A DNA stretch of 18,295 nt from Candidatus Zixiibacteriota bacterium (GCA_016213305.1 JACRAV010000404.1:1-18295); one strand, 5' to 3'; shown: positions 7,525-16,543, counted from the stretch's first letter. Notes: a model not told the origin generated them from the letters alone. Numbers and translations: made by a program.

Positions 7525-8511
7525 TTACTTCAGCAGAAGCATTTTCTTGGTCGAAACGAAATCGTCGGCCACGATCTTATAGAAATAAGTGCCCGAGGAG
7601 ACCTTGACGCCGGTCTGGCTGTTGCCATCCCAGGTAACTTCCTTCTTGCCGGGGGTCATTTCTTCATCAACCAGCGTCGCCACCGCCTGACCGAGGACAT
7701 TAAAGACGGTCACTTTCACGTGCGACTGCTTCGGTAGATCGAATTGAATCTTGGTGCTCGGGTTGAACGGATTCGGGTAATTCTGACGCAGTTCATACGT
7801 GGTCGGGAGATCGCCGTTGGTGACGTCGATCACCGCGGCGGGGGTCGGGTTTTTCAGATACCAGCACTGCATGCCCGACCAACTCGGAGTTGCAAAGGGT
7901 GCGCCAGGGGCATTGGACGGCGCCCATTTCCAGACATTGGTTGACGGGAATTTCTGAGATGAATCAATGCAAATCACTTTCCCGGTGTCGGCCAGCGAGG
8001 TGACCAGGAGCAACCGAAACGCCAGACCGGAGTCATTGGCGGGAATAGCCAGCTGGGACGCGTCGCCCGCGGCACCCGCAAAAGCGATCGTATCCACACC
8101 CTGACCGTCACATCCAAAGCAGTTGAAGAAATACGCCGTTCCAAAATTCGCCCTGGAGAATCCGCCACAGGTATCGACCTGTGGGCCGGTTCGCGGACGG
8201 GCTGTTGACAGGGTAAAATAGCACGACGGCATGGGCGACGAAGGTGTGGATATCCATCGGGCGGTGCCGCTCCCATAGTCGCCGGAGGTCAGCGACGCCC
8301 GGCTGAAAATGCGCCAGGCAACAGTAGGGTTGTAGCTAAGGGTGTCGGTGTTCACCCATTCGATATTGATTCTGACCGAGTCACCTGCCCTGGCGGTATC
8401 GGCGCTGATCAACCCCGTCACGGCGCCGAGACGCATCTGCGTGGCGGCGATGACAGAACTTACCCCACCGAGTAGCAACAGCACGGCGGCGATGATCGCG
8501 ATCTTCTTCAT
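7525..8511 (-). CDS. Secreted protein with C-terminal type IX-like sorting/FlgD-Ig domain
   Basis: 328-aa exported protein. It has a signal peptide at 1 to about 23 (MKKIAIIAAVLLLLGGVSSV then IAA), a roughly 200-residue beta-rich domain, and a C-terminal domain from about 242. That last domain has the NYPNPFNPSTKIQFDLP motif and ends SGTYFYKIVADD then KKMLLLK, the pattern of FlgD-Ig/type IX-type sorting tails in FCB-group bacteria. The middle domain (AGDSVRINIEWVNTD, WRIFS, DGQGVDTIAF, ANDSGLAFRLLLV, TGKVICIDSS, PSWSGMQCWYL) resembles, from memory, a domain recurring in Zixibacteria-like surface proteins. It has no assigned function. The start at ATG 8511 is fixed by AAGGAGA 6 nt upstream; an upstream in-frame ATG at 8553 lacks support. 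It is monocistronic, with its own promoter and terminator. Confidence 0.8.
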   Translation of the reverse strand: MKKIAIIAAVLLLLGGVSSVIAATQMRLGAVTGLISADTARAGDSVRINIEWVNTDTLSYNPTVAWRIFSRASLTSGDYGSGTARWISTPSSPMPSCYFTLSTARPRTGPQVDTCGGFSRANFGTAYFFNCFGCDGQGVDTIAFAGAAGDASQLAIPANDSGLAFRLLLVTSLADTGKVICIDSSQKFPSTNVWKWAPSNAPGAPFATPSWSGMQCWYLKNPTPAAVIDVTNGDLPTTYELRQNYPNPFNPSTKIQFDLPKQSHVKVTVFNVLGQAVATLVDEEMTPGKKEVTWDGNSQTGVKVSSGTYFYKIVADDFVSTKKMLLLK

Positions 8512-8517
8512 TCCGTT

Positions 8518-8524
8518 TCTCCTT
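8518..8524 (-). promoter_or_regulatory. Shine-Dalgarno AAGGAGA of the sorting-domain gene
   Basis: Strong AAGGAGA on the minus strand with a 6-nt spacer to ATG 8511. It selects this start over the in-frame ATG 42 nt upstream. Confidence 0.8.
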
Positions 8525-8758
8525 AATCGTTCGTAATAATTTCTTGCACTCACAACATCAACATCCGCCGCCGCCGTCGGGTTTCAATCACCCGCCTCGA
8601 TTCAGTCAGACCGAGGGCCTCAGCCGGTTTCGTCGGACCCACAAAACGATCGCATCACTTGGCGACCAGCACGTTAACAAATATACGTTCTCTTTCCACC
8701 TCCATGCCGACAGCGGATGTACCGCCAGTTTGCTACGTTCACAACATGGCAGGGTATT

Positions 8759-8787
8759 AAGATATGCCGCGGTCGGCTGAAGGTCAA
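8759..8787 (-). promoter_or_regulatory. Sigma-70 type promoter of the sorting-domain gene
   Basis: Minus-strand TTGACC (8787-8782), a 17-nt spacer and TATCTT (8764-8759). The start of transcription would be near 8752, leaving an untranslated leader of about 240 nt before ATG 8511. That leader contains GGAGGTGG at 8703-8696 (minus), 184 nt before the gene, but no gene that I can see. The rest of 8512-8924 is non-coding as far as I can tell. Confidence 0.6.
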
Positions 8788-8924
8788 CATAAAATTGACA
8801 CAATCCACCTCGGAGCATATGGCGTAATCACCCATAAAACAACGGCTTAGGCGGGTAGCTTTGATCGCTGTAGGACCGGCATATCCACCTTGGCAAGACC
8901 ATACCACTGCCGTCATATAGACGA

Positions 8925-8957
8925 AACCGGCCGCCCTCGTGTTGAGAGCGGCCGGTT
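8925..8957 (-). terminator. Terminator hairpin after the first dockerin paralogue
   Basis: Stem AACCGGCCGC (8925-8934) with GCGGCCGGTT (8948-8957). The loop pairs further as CTC/GAG around a C-A mismatch. It lies about 40 nt after the stop at 8997. The minus-strand T tract is short (TTTC), so this may be a moderate terminator. It is closely related to the hairpin at 12958-12988. Confidence 0.7.
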
Positions 8958-8996
8958 CCTTGGGCAAAATTACCCTGTCGCTTGAATCAACTCATC

Positions 8997-11900
8997 CTAC
9001 AAACACATGGCGGTAGGCGTGAAGTTGATGAACAGGTTGTCGATCAGGGCCGACAGATCGGAGATATCGATGCCGCCATCCGGGCTACCATCGATGTTCG
9101 CCGCCGACTGGCAACAGAGCGGCGTGAAGTTGATGAACAGGTTGTCGATCAACGCCGACAAATCTGAAATATCAACTCCCTTGCCCGGGTCGCAGTCAAC
9201 GTTGCCGGTGCGACCATCGGCGCTACCGGCGTAGCAACAACTGCCGGGCTGGGCCAGACTTGGGCATCCCGGTCGCAGATGCTTGGCATACCATTGGAAT
9301 GCCTTGTCAATACTGGCCTTCAGGAAGGTCGTATCGCCGTTCTTCACCGACACCTGCGCCGAATACACCGTGAGCGTATCCAGCGACGGAATGTTGTGCT
9401 TGTACGTCAACACCGTGTGCTGGTCTTTTCCCTGAACCGGAGCGGCCGACAATCCGCTCAGGGCCGACATCTGATTCCAGAAGTAGGTGCCCTTGGCGGA
9501 ATTGGTCAGCGTGTCGTTGGTGTACTTGAACAGCGTATCGTTGTTCATCACGTACGCGCCGTAGAACTGAACATCGTTGGCACAGGGGTTGGCTGTCTTC
9601 TCGGTCGGGGTGTACATACCCAGGAAGGTGGTGCTGGCGAAGCGTCTGTAATGCTTCGTGCAACGGGTGGACGAGGTGTCCAGACCCTGCTGATAGACAG
9701 CACCCTTATCCGCCAGAATGCGACCATCATTATTGCTGTTGTTGTTCATGGTCGGCACATCCCAGTCGATGTCTTCGCCCAACGTCACGTTGGTTTTCGC
9801 GCCGCCCAGACCAAAGAACACCGATTTCTGGATGACAAAGTTACAACTGTCACTGCTCACATTGGGCGCGTAGTAGGTCCGCTGGACGCCGATGGTGGTG
9901 TCCTTGTTCACAAACGTGCCAGTGAAATACCCGTCGTATCCGGTGCCGGTGATGGGACCGGGGGCCACCGCCATGTACGGCTTGAACGCTTCGTCGGACA
10001 TGAAATTGACCTGGTGCATCTGGTTGCTGTACGCATAGCTGGACACGCCGGTCTTGCGGATTACGATCGGTCCGCCTTCATACAGGTACACATCCGCCGC
10101 ACCGGAGGTGTCGCATTCGCCGCCGATGGCGCGATAATCCATGTTCACCCGGCTCCTTCCGGTGCCGCCGCCGATATCGCCGTTATTGGAGACGATCAGC
10201 CGCGTGCAGGTGGTGACAACCGTATCCCACTTCTGATCGACCAGCGTGTCGGCCACCAGGAAGTTCTCGATCTTGATCGAAATCGAATCACCCGGAACTG
10301 CCGCGTTGGTCTTCAGAAAGATGTCACCGGTCATGACCACCCCCGTGCCGGGGGTTTTGATGGCGCCACCAGCGTTCACGATCAGCCCGAACGTGGCGGT
10401 GTTGCCGACACCGGCATTGACCGTCAGCGATGAGGCCGTGGTCGCCAGCCAGTTCGGACCGGTGGGCGACACTTTGTGCGTGCCGATCTGGGTGACGTTC
10501 AGGGTCGCGTTGCCGTCGTTGGTGACCGTGATAATCGTGGTATCCGGCTTGCCATGGTGCGTCCAGCTCGGATAGCCGATCGATTTCGGACCGACTGCAA
10601 TCAGAGGAGCCGAGACCGGCGTCACGCAGGCCACCCGCGCCCACTTGAGCGGATTGTTTGTGCCCACGATACTGGCGTTAGCAATGGTGGCGGGACTCAG
10701 GGCTTTCTGATCCGGCCAATGATCTTCGACCCAGAACATATGCAACCAATGATTGCCCGTGTATGGTCCAGCACCGGGATTGATACCGGTATCAGGCCAG
10801 GTCAGCGCGCCACCATAGGCCGTCGCGTCCATACCATAGCGCGACATGGTCGGCCTGACATCACTCATGCAAACGCCGCCATATCCTGCCGAGTCGCACT
10901 TGGGAGTGTGCGAATTGGTGAGATTTCGATACTTGTCCCACAGGAGACCGTCAAGGCTTGAAGAAACCGACATATAGATTTCGCCATTGGCCTTGAATCG
11001 GGCATCGCGAATGCCACCGGTAACGCAATCATTTCCAATGACGGGATACGCACCCAGATCATTGCCCATCACCCAAACCACATACAGATGGCCGTTGCAT
11101 TCGGAAATCCCGAACGCCCCGGTCGTCAGCATGTTCGTGCCGACAAAGCCGCAAAATAAGGACCCGTAGGTATAAGTGTCAAAATCCCATTCGGCGTTAT
11201 GGATACGGGTAATGTTACCCGTAGAGTTGCTCCAGTGGAGCAGACTGGAACCGGTTGTCAAAAGATTCCACTGCTGGTCAGGGTTGTTGTACGGGTCCTG
11301 GAGTACCGGCGAGCCGTTGAAGATAATGTGGAGCTTGTCGTTTGAGTCGTAGAGACCCCGGGCTTCCACCCACGGTGTGTAGGACGGTCCGGCGGTGCGA
11401 TCGTACGGCGTGATATTTACCTTCGCTTTCCATGTAGTCCCAATCGAGTCGGATTCGCGGTAATATACTGCCTGATCGTTAAAGTTATTATTGGCGATAC
11501 CCGCGGCCGTGTATTGAAGATAAATGACAGCCACCTTGGGCGACACGCGCGAGGCACACAGGTGCGCCATACGCTGGCAGGTGTCAAGCGTCTGAGGGCC
11601 GAGCCAGCTTCCTGAGGCACCAAAGGTTGTTTTGCGAAAGTACTGCAACGGAACGACAGTGCAGTTTGTCTTACCCGGAATAGAATTGCCCTGCGCCGCC
11701 TGTTGGGCGAGCAGGTGGGTGACCGTGTCGCTACCCCATTGTTGCACTTCAATCAACACGTTGTAGAGCCGGGCACTGTCTTTCTTGTAGTTGATCATGC
11801 CGGTTTTGTACTGCGATGAGTCGATTACCGACATGGCGAACAGGCATGAAAAGGGGGTCGTCGGTTGCCACCAGGTGACGTTATCAAGCGGCGGACCGCT

Positions 11901-12437
11901 GGTCCAGATGGTCTGGTGTCCGCCAATGACGACCCGGCCTTTGCTGTTGACGTCGAGGTTGGGGTTGTAACCCTGGTCATCACCCAATTGTAATTCGCAA
12001 CCGATCGCCGCGCCGCGCGGCCACGAACCGCCGCTGAGCGGATTATAGACGTTGTAACCGTGTTTGGGCGTGCCGTTCTCAAGCCCTTTGCGATCGATAT
12101 AACTGAACTGAATGGATGGTGTCCCGCGAAATTCGACATGATGCTGGGCATAGGTCCACTGCCAGTCATCGTACGAGTTATCAACGGTGAAGCCGGGCGA
12201 GCCGGCGGTCGATGCCGCCTCGCCAAGCGAGCGGCGCGGAGCTTCCTGAGATGCGGGAGCGGAGGACTGGTCATCACCGTCCTTTACCGCCTGCACATTT
12301 TCCAAGAGATACTGCTGTATTCTGGCGGCATGGTCGCTCTTCGTGTTCTGGTCGTACACCGAACGCCCGAAGGCGCCGGCGGCGACAAGAACCAGAGCGA
12401 CGGCCAGAACGTACAGCCTCACATAAGATTTTGTCAT
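8997..12437 (-). CDS. Large secreted sialidase-like protein with unknown domain and C-terminal dockerin pair (paralogue 1)
   Basis: 1146-aa exported protein. Domains in order: signal peptide 1 to about 24; RRSLGE then DNSYDDWQWTY at about 68-96; a sialidase/BNR-like repeat half at about 150-560, with degenerate Asp-boxes (SDSIGTTW near 329-336 and SSLDGLLW near 493-500); an Ig-like choice-of-anchor type domain at about 603-728 (TTIITVTNDGNATLNV); a conserved domain of unknown function at about 730-1055; and a dockerin pair at 1078-1146. The calcium loops start at D1081 (DCDPGKGVDISD) and D1116 (DGSPDGGIDISD), each followed by LSALIDNLFINFT. Start choice: AAAGGA (12451-12446, minus) lies 8 nt before ATG 12437, whereas ATG 12458 has no such site. 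A catalytic role is not supported, since no sialidase Arg triad was identified. A structural or adhesive surface role is more likely. Confidence 0.8.
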   Translation of the reverse strand: MTKSYVRLYVLAVALVLVAAGAFGRSVYDQNTKSDHAARIQQYLLENVQAVKDGDDQSSAPASQEAPRRSLGEAASTAGSPGFTVDNSYDDWQWTYAQHHVEFRGTPSIQFSYIDRKGLENGTPKHGYNVYNPLSGGSWPRGAAIGCELQLGDDQGYNPNLDVNSKGRVVIGGHQTIWTSGPPLDNVTWWQPTTPFSCLFAMSVIDSSQYKTGMINYKKDSARLYNVLIEVQQWGSDTVTHLLAQQAAQGNSIPGKTNCTVVPLQYFRKTTFGASGSWLGPQTLDTCQRMAHLCASRVSPKVAVIYLQYTAAGIANNNFNDQAVYYRESDSIGTTWKAKVNITPYDRTAGPSYTPWVEARGLYDSNDKLHIIFNGSPVLQDPYNNPDQQWNLLTTGSSLLHWSNSTGNITRIHNAEWDFDTYTYGSLFCGFVGTNMLTTGAFGISECNGHLYVVWVMGNDLGAYPVIGNDCVTGGIRDARFKANGEIYMSVSSSLDGLLWDKYRNLTNSHTPKCDSAGYGGVCMSDVRPTMSRYGMDATAYGGALTWPDTGINPGAGPYTGNHWLHMFWVEDHWPDQKALSPATIANASIVGTNNPLKWARVACVTPVSAPLIAVGPKSIGYPSWTHHGKPDTTIITVTNDGNATLNVTQIGTHKVSPTGPNWLATTASSLTVNAGVGNTATFGLIVNAGGAIKTPGTGVVMTGDIFLKTNAAVPGDSISIKIENFLVADTLVDQKWDTVVTTCTRLIVSNNGDIGGGTGRSRVNMDYRAIGGECDTSGAADVYLYEGGPIVIRKTGVSSYAYSNQMHQVNFMSDEAFKPYMAVAPGPITGTGYDGYFTGTFVNKDTTIGVQRTYYAPNVSSDSCNFVIQKSVFFGLGGAKTNVTLGEDIDWDVPTMNNNSNNDGRILADKGAVYQQGLDTSSTRCTKHYRRFASTTFLGMYTPTEKTANPCANDVQFYGAYVMNNDTLFKYTNDTLTNSAKGTYFWNQMSALSGLSAAPVQGKDQHTVLTYKHNIPSLDTLTVYSAQVSVKNGDTTFLKASIDKAFQWYAKHLRPGCPSLAQPGSCCYAGSADGRTGNVDCDPGKGVDISDLSALIDNLFINFTPLCCQSAANIDGSPDGGIDISDLSALIDNLFINFTPTAMCL
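9016..9151. repeat. 31-bp exact direct repeat encoding the dockerin F-helices
   Basis: Positions 9016-9046 and 9121-9151 are identical over 31 bp at a 105-bp (35-codon) period. They encode the LIDNLFINFT segments of the two dockerin halves. The equivalent halves of the second paralogue (about 13053-13083 and 13158-13188) have diverged more. Confidence 0.9.
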
Positions 12438-12445
12438 CTCCTCAT

Positions 12446-12451
12446 TCCTTT
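12446..12451 (-). promoter_or_regulatory. Shine-Dalgarno of dockerin paralogue 1
   Basis: AAAGGA on the minus strand, 8 nt before ATG 12437. It sits inside the seven extra codons that the alternative ATG at 12458 would add, so the downstream start is favoured. Confidence 0.6.
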
Positions 12452-12581
12452 CATTCATCTGCGCGCTCCCGCGCCATCATCCCGGCGCGGAGCCGTCCAT
12501 TTCGTCTTGATCTGCAATCAGCGGACACGACCGGCGAAATTGTGATCCCGGGTGTCCTGACATTACTCTCGAGTGTGGACT

Positions 12582-12589
12582 CACCTCCT
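12582..12589 (-). promoter_or_regulatory. AGGAGGTG leader element, paralogue 1
   Basis: Perfect anti-16S-like AGGAGGTG on the minus strand, 145 nt before the start codon and followed by a small palindrome (ACTCGAGAGT) and GTAA. The same element sits at exactly the same distance in paralogue 2. It is too far away to be the gene's own ribosome-binding site. Its role is unknown. Confidence 0.5.
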
Positions 12590-12663
12590 CTCGATCTGTC
12601 GCGACGGGACAAGCAACACGATACGGTTACACAAACAGAAGTTCAGCGAACTAGTCGTTCAAA

Positions 12664-12673
12664 AAAGCACAAA
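12664..12673 (-). promoter_or_regulatory. TTTGTGCTTT leader element, paralogue 1
   Basis: Minus-strand TTTGTGCTTT followed by TTTGAACGACT. It matches the element at 16789-16798, where TTTGTGCTTT is followed by GTTGAATGATT. It is shared by the two paralogue leaders and could be a promoter part or an RNA element. Confidence 0.4.
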
Positions 12674-12822
12674 CTGAGTCGTCGTCAATACCGACAGCGA
12701 CGGCGCACATCGCGAGAATCATGGTGACCAGTGAGGGAAGTAAAGAGGTCTCCGACAAGACCTGTGGCACCTACTGCTTACAGCGACCCGCGAAATACCG
12801 CAAACTCTCGTCAACTCGCTAT

Positions 12823-12851
12823 ATGATAACGTGTTGCCACTCTCCAGTCAA
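12823..12851 (-). promoter_or_regulatory. Sigma-70 type promoter of dockerin paralogue 1
   Basis: Minus-strand TTGACT (12851-12846), a 17-nt spacer and TATCAT (12828-12823). Transcription would start near 12816, giving a leader of about 380 nt. That leader holds a 6-bp hairpin (AGGTCT/AGACCT, 12746-12763) and the two elements shared with paralogue 2. I see no gene in 12459-12957. Confidence 0.6.
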
Positions 12852-12957
12852 GCCCAAAGTAGGCCACAGCGGATACAAAAGTGCCGTAGGAACGAGACTG
12901 CTTTCGCGGACCGGGGAAGCCCACGTAGGGAAAGGCAACCTGCTGTGTGGCAAGAAA

Positions 12958-12988
12958 ATCGGCCGCCCTCTTGGTGAGAGCGGCCGAT
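12958..12988 (-). terminator. Terminator hairpin after the second dockerin paralogue
   Basis: Stem ATCGGCCGC (12958-12966) with GCGGCCGAT (12980-12988). The loop contains the same CTC/GAG pairing as the hairpin at 8925-8957. On the minus strand it continues TTTTC, a better T tract than its relative has. It lies about 40 nt after the stop at 13031. Confidence 0.8.
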
Positions 12989-13030
12989 GAATTGTCGAAT
13001 CTGCGGCCCGGTTGCCCGGAACAGGTCAGA

Positions 13031-16000
13031 TCACTTGCACATTGCCGTCACGGTGAAGTTGATGAACAGATTGTCGATCAGGGCCGACAGGTCTGATATA
13101 TCAACGCCACCGGCGGGGTCGCCGTCGATGTTGGCCGAAGCATCGCAACACAGCGCTGTGAAATTGATAAACAAATTATCGATCAAAGTTGACAGGTCCG
13201 AGATATCCACCCCCTTGCCGGGGTCACAATCGATGTTCCCCGTCCGGCCGTCACTGCTGTTCGGCAAGCAACATCCGTACGGAGAGGTTGGATTACATCC
13301 GGGGCGCAGATGCTTGGCATACCAGGCGAACGCCTTATCGACACTCGCCTTCAGCGTGGAAGTATCGCCGCTCTTGACCGACACCAGCGCGGTGTACACG
13401 GTCAGCGTGTCCAACGACGCGACGTTGTGCTTGTAGGTGAAGACGATGTGCTGGTCTTTCTCCTGCACCGGCGCCGCCGTCAAGCCGGAAAGCGCGCCCA
13501 TCTGATTCCAGAAGTAAGCGCCCCGGGTATTGTTCTGGGCGCTGTCCCCGCTGTATTTGAACAGCGTGTCGTTGTTCATTACATAGGCGCCATAGTAGGC
13601 GACGTCGTTGAAGCAGGTATCCCCCGTCTTCTGGGCGGGAGTGTACATGCCCAGGAAGATAGTGGAGCCAAAACGATTGTCATACTTCTGACAACGGGTG
13701 TTGACGGTATCCCTGCCCTGCTGGTACACAATGTTCTTGGAGGCCAGCACCCTGCCGTAGTTGCCGCTGGTTGACGAATAGGTGGGAATATCCCAGTCGA
13801 GCGCCTCGCCCAGTGTCACGTTGGTTTGGGCGCCGCCGACCCCGAAGAATACCGATTTCTGAATCACGAAATTGCAGGTATCCGTGCCGACATTGGGAGC
13901 GTAGTAGGTCCGGCGCACGCCGACGGTGGTGTCCTTGTTGACAAAGGTGCCGGTGTAGTACCCGTCGTAACCCGTGCCAGCAATAGCGCCGGCGCCGCTA
14001 CCCGAACTGAACGGCTTGAACGCCTGTTCGGTCGTAAACAGCCCCTGGTGCAGGGCGTTGCTGTAAATGTAATTCGTGCCGGACTTGCGGATCACCACCG
14101 GACCGCCGTCGTACAGATAGACGCTGGCCGAGCCGGTTGAGCCGGTGGCAATGGTGATGCACTCACCGCCAAGAGCACGGTAATCCATGTTCACCTGGCC
14201 AAGCCCGTTGCGTCCCACATCGCCGTTGTTCGACACGATCACGCGCGTGCAACCGGTGGACACGGTGTCCCACTTCTGTTCAACCAGCGTGTCGGCGACG
14301 AGGAAGTTGGTAATCGTGATCGTCACCGAATCTCGCGGGGCGGCTACGTTGGATTTCAGATACACTTCACCGGTACACGCCACGATCGTGCCCGGAGAAT
14401 TGATGGCGCCGGCGGCGTTGACGATGATGCCGAAAGTGGCCGTGTTGCTGGCGCCGGCGCTGACATTAAGTGAAGCGGCGGTGGTAGCCAGCCAGTTCGG
14501 GCCGGTCGGGGCGGTCTTCTTGACGCCGATAGTCGCCACATTCAGCGTCGCGTTGCCGTCGTTGGAAACAGTGATAACCGTAGTGTCCGGTTTGCCATGT
14601 TTGGTCCAGCGAGGATACCCGAAAGTTCCGGGAGAGTAAGCAATCTGCGGCGCCGAGACGGGAGCCACACACGCCAGACGCATCCACTTGAGCGGATTAT
14701 TGGTCCACTTGCCGGCCGTGGCAACGGTCGGGTTGATTGCCTTCTGGTCCGGATAGTTATCCTCAACATAGAACAAATGGGTGTACCAGTTTCCGGTATA
14801 TGTACCGGGACCGGGGTCGACCCCCGCATCTGGCCAGGTCAGGGCGCCGCCAAACGACGTAACATCCATACCCTGAGTGGACATGGTCGGGCGGACGTCG
14901 CTCAGACAGACGCCACCGTATCCGGCCGAGTCGCATCCGGGAGTGGGGGTATTTGTCAGGTTGCGGTGAGCGTCCCACAGAAGGCCGCTCAGATCGGATG
15001 AAACGGAAAGATACACTTCGCCGTTTGCAGAGTATCGGGCATCGCGCGTGCCGCCGCTGGCGCAATCGGTCAGGCGGGGCGGATTACCGGTGGGATCGGA
15101 ACCCATTACCCAAACTGAATACAGATGGCCGTTGCATTCGGAGATGGCCAGGTCACCCATGAGAAGGCGATTGGTGCCGAGAAAACCGCACACCAGACCG
15201 CCAGACGAAATATACGGGCTCTCGAACTTGTCGGCCCACCATTCACCATTATAAATAGTGGTGATATTGCCGGTGGCGTTGCTCCAATGGAGGATACGCA
15301 TGCCGTTGACATAATAGTTCCAGCCCTGCCACAGCGCGGCGCCGGCGCCGTACGGGTCCTTCGGCACCCACTGGGCATGCCAGATGATGTGCAGTTTGTC
15401 GTTGGAGTCGTACATCCCTTTGTTTTCGAAGTAAACCGAATACGATTGCGCCGCGGTGCGATCGTACGGGTCAACCCAGACTTTCGGTTTCCAGGTTGCA
15501 CCGATCGAATCCGATTCGCGATAATAAATCGCCAGGTCATTGCCTTCGTTGTGGGCAATACCCGCCGCCGTGTTTTTCACGTATGTGACCGCCACTTTGG
15601 GGGAGACGCGCGACGACGCAATGCTTCCCATGAATTGCGCGGTGTCAAGAACGGTCGGGCCGACCCAGGTGCCGGAATTACCGAAAGTCATCTTGCGGAA
15701 ATACAACAGCGGCGTCTGCCGTCCGCAGTTCGAACAGCCGGGAGTCGCATACGGGAACGTTCCTGTCGCCGATTGAATCTGTGAACCGAGGACGTGGGTT
15801 ACCGTATCGCCGTTCCATTCCTGTACGTCGATCAGAACCGGATACATGCGGCTCTTGTTGGTGCCGGTGGAGTCGAAGCTGATCATCCCCGTCCCATACT
15901 GCGCGGGGAGAATGCGGATGCCGTTCCCGAAGGCACAGGAGAAGATGGTGGTCGGCTGGTAATAGACGTTGTCGTCGAGACTGGCCTGATTCCAATAGAT

Positions 16001-16543
16001 GTCGTCATAGCCGCCGAGGACGACGCGTCCCTTGCTGTTGACGCCGACGCTCGGATAGATACCGATATATTTTTGTTCGGCCACGTTGGGCTGAATCTCG
16101 CACCCGGTGGCGGCGCCGCGGGGCCAGGATCCGCCGCCGGTGGGGTTGTACACGTTATATCCCCACTTGGACACGCCCAGATCTCCCGCCTGGCGGTCGA
16201 TGTAAGTGAATTGCACATACGGCTGGCCGCGCCACTGGACTTTGTAGCCGGAATAGGTCCACTGCCAGTCGTGATAAGAATTATCGACAACCGGGCCGGG
16301 GGAGCCGGCGGTGGCCGATGTTCCGCCAAGCGAGCGGCGGGCGACGCCGGAAGCCGTCGTGCCGGCCAATTCATCGCGTTCAACAACCATCTTGTCGTCC
16401 GCGCTTTCGGGCACATTGTACTGGTGCACGCGGACGGTGCGATCGGGCGTCACATTCTGATCCCACTGGGAGCGCGCCAGCGCTCCGCCGACGCACAACG
16501 CCATCAACGCGCCCAGAAGAAGGAAGAACAACATCTTCTTCAT
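13031..16543 (-). CDS. Large secreted sialidase-like protein with unknown domain and C-terminal dockerin pair (paralogue 2)
   Basis: 1170-aa paralogue of the next gene downstream, collinear over its whole length. Domains: signal peptide 1 to about 24 (MKKMLFFLLLGALMALCVGG); ARRSLGG at 68-74 and DNSYHDWQWTY at 87-97; a sialidase/BNR-like half at about 145-580 (YYRESDSIGATW near 340-351); an Ig-like domain at about 630-745; a conserved unknown domain at about 747-1080; and a dockerin pair at 1095-1170 with loops from D1105 (DCDPGKGVDISD) and D1140 (DGDPAGGVDISD). Seven cysteines around the dockerin (1083, 1091, 1092, 1106, 1132, 1133, 1169) match the paralogue. The start at ATG 16543 has AAAGGA 10 nt upstream and begins a textbook signal peptide. 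It is monocistronic, with a long leader and a terminator. Function is unknown, probably surface-associated. Confidence 0.8.
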   Translation of the reverse strand: MKKMLFFLLLGALMALCVGGALARSQWDQNVTPDRTVRVHQYNVPESADDKMVVERDELAGTTASGVARRSLGGTSATAGSPGPVVDNSYHDWQWTYSGYKVQWRGQPYVQFTYIDRQAGDLGVSKWGYNVYNPTGGGSWPRGAATGCEIQPNVAEQKYIGIYPSVGVNSKGRVVLGGYDDIYWNQASLDDNVYYQPTTIFSCAFGNGIRILPAQYGTGMISFDSTGTNKSRMYPVLIDVQEWNGDTVTHVLGSQIQSATGTFPYATPGCSNCGRQTPLLYFRKMTFGNSGTWVGPTVLDTAQFMGSIASSRVSPKVAVTYVKNTAAGIAHNEGNDLAIYYRESDSIGATWKPKVWVDPYDRTAAQSYSVYFENKGMYDSNDKLHIIWHAQWVPKDPYGAGAALWQGWNYYVNGMRILHWSNATGNITTIYNGEWWADKFESPYISSGGLVCGFLGTNRLLMGDLAISECNGHLYSVWVMGSDPTGNPPRLTDCASGGTRDARYSANGEVYLSVSSDLSGLLWDAHRNLTNTPTPGCDSAGYGGVCLSDVRPTMSTQGMDVTSFGGALTWPDAGVDPGPGTYTGNWYTHLFYVEDNYPDQKAINPTVATAGKWTNNPLKWMRLACVAPVSAPQIAYSPGTFGYPRWTKHGKPDTTVITVSNDGNATLNVATIGVKKTAPTGPNWLATTAASLNVSAGASNTATFGIIVNAAGAINSPGTIVACTGEVYLKSNVAAPRDSVTITITNFLVADTLVEQKWDTVSTGCTRVIVSNNGDVGRNGLGQVNMDYRALGGECITIATGSTGSASVYLYDGGPVVIRKSGTNYIYSNALHQGLFTTEQAFKPFSSGSGAGAIAGTGYDGYYTGTFVNKDTTVGVRRTYYAPNVGTDTCNFVIQKSVFFGVGGAQTNVTLGEALDWDIPTYSSTSGNYGRVLASKNIVYQQGRDTVNTRCQKYDNRFGSTIFLGMYTPAQKTGDTCFNDVAYYGAYVMNNDTLFKYSGDSAQNNTRGAYFWNQMGALSGLTAAPVQEKDQHIVFTYKHNVASLDTLTVYTALVSVKSGDTSTLKASVDKAFAWYAKHLRPGCNPTSPYGCCLPNSSDGRTGNIDCDPGKGVDISDLSTLIDNLFINFTALCCDASANIDGDPAGGVDISDLSALIDNLFINFTVTAMCK

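Noticed and set aside
12651..12722. Possible 23-residue leader peptide on the minus strand upstream of dockerin paralogue 1
   Set aside because: There is no Shine-Dalgarno before its ATG, and the corresponding frame is not kept in the leader of paralogue 2, where the shared TTTGTGCTTT is read one base out of phase.
12871..13436. Plus-strand open frames at 12721-12990 and 12987-13436
   Set aside because: The first lies in the promoter/leader region of the minus-strand gene with no domain or ribosome site. The second is the antisense of the dockerin-encoding repeats.
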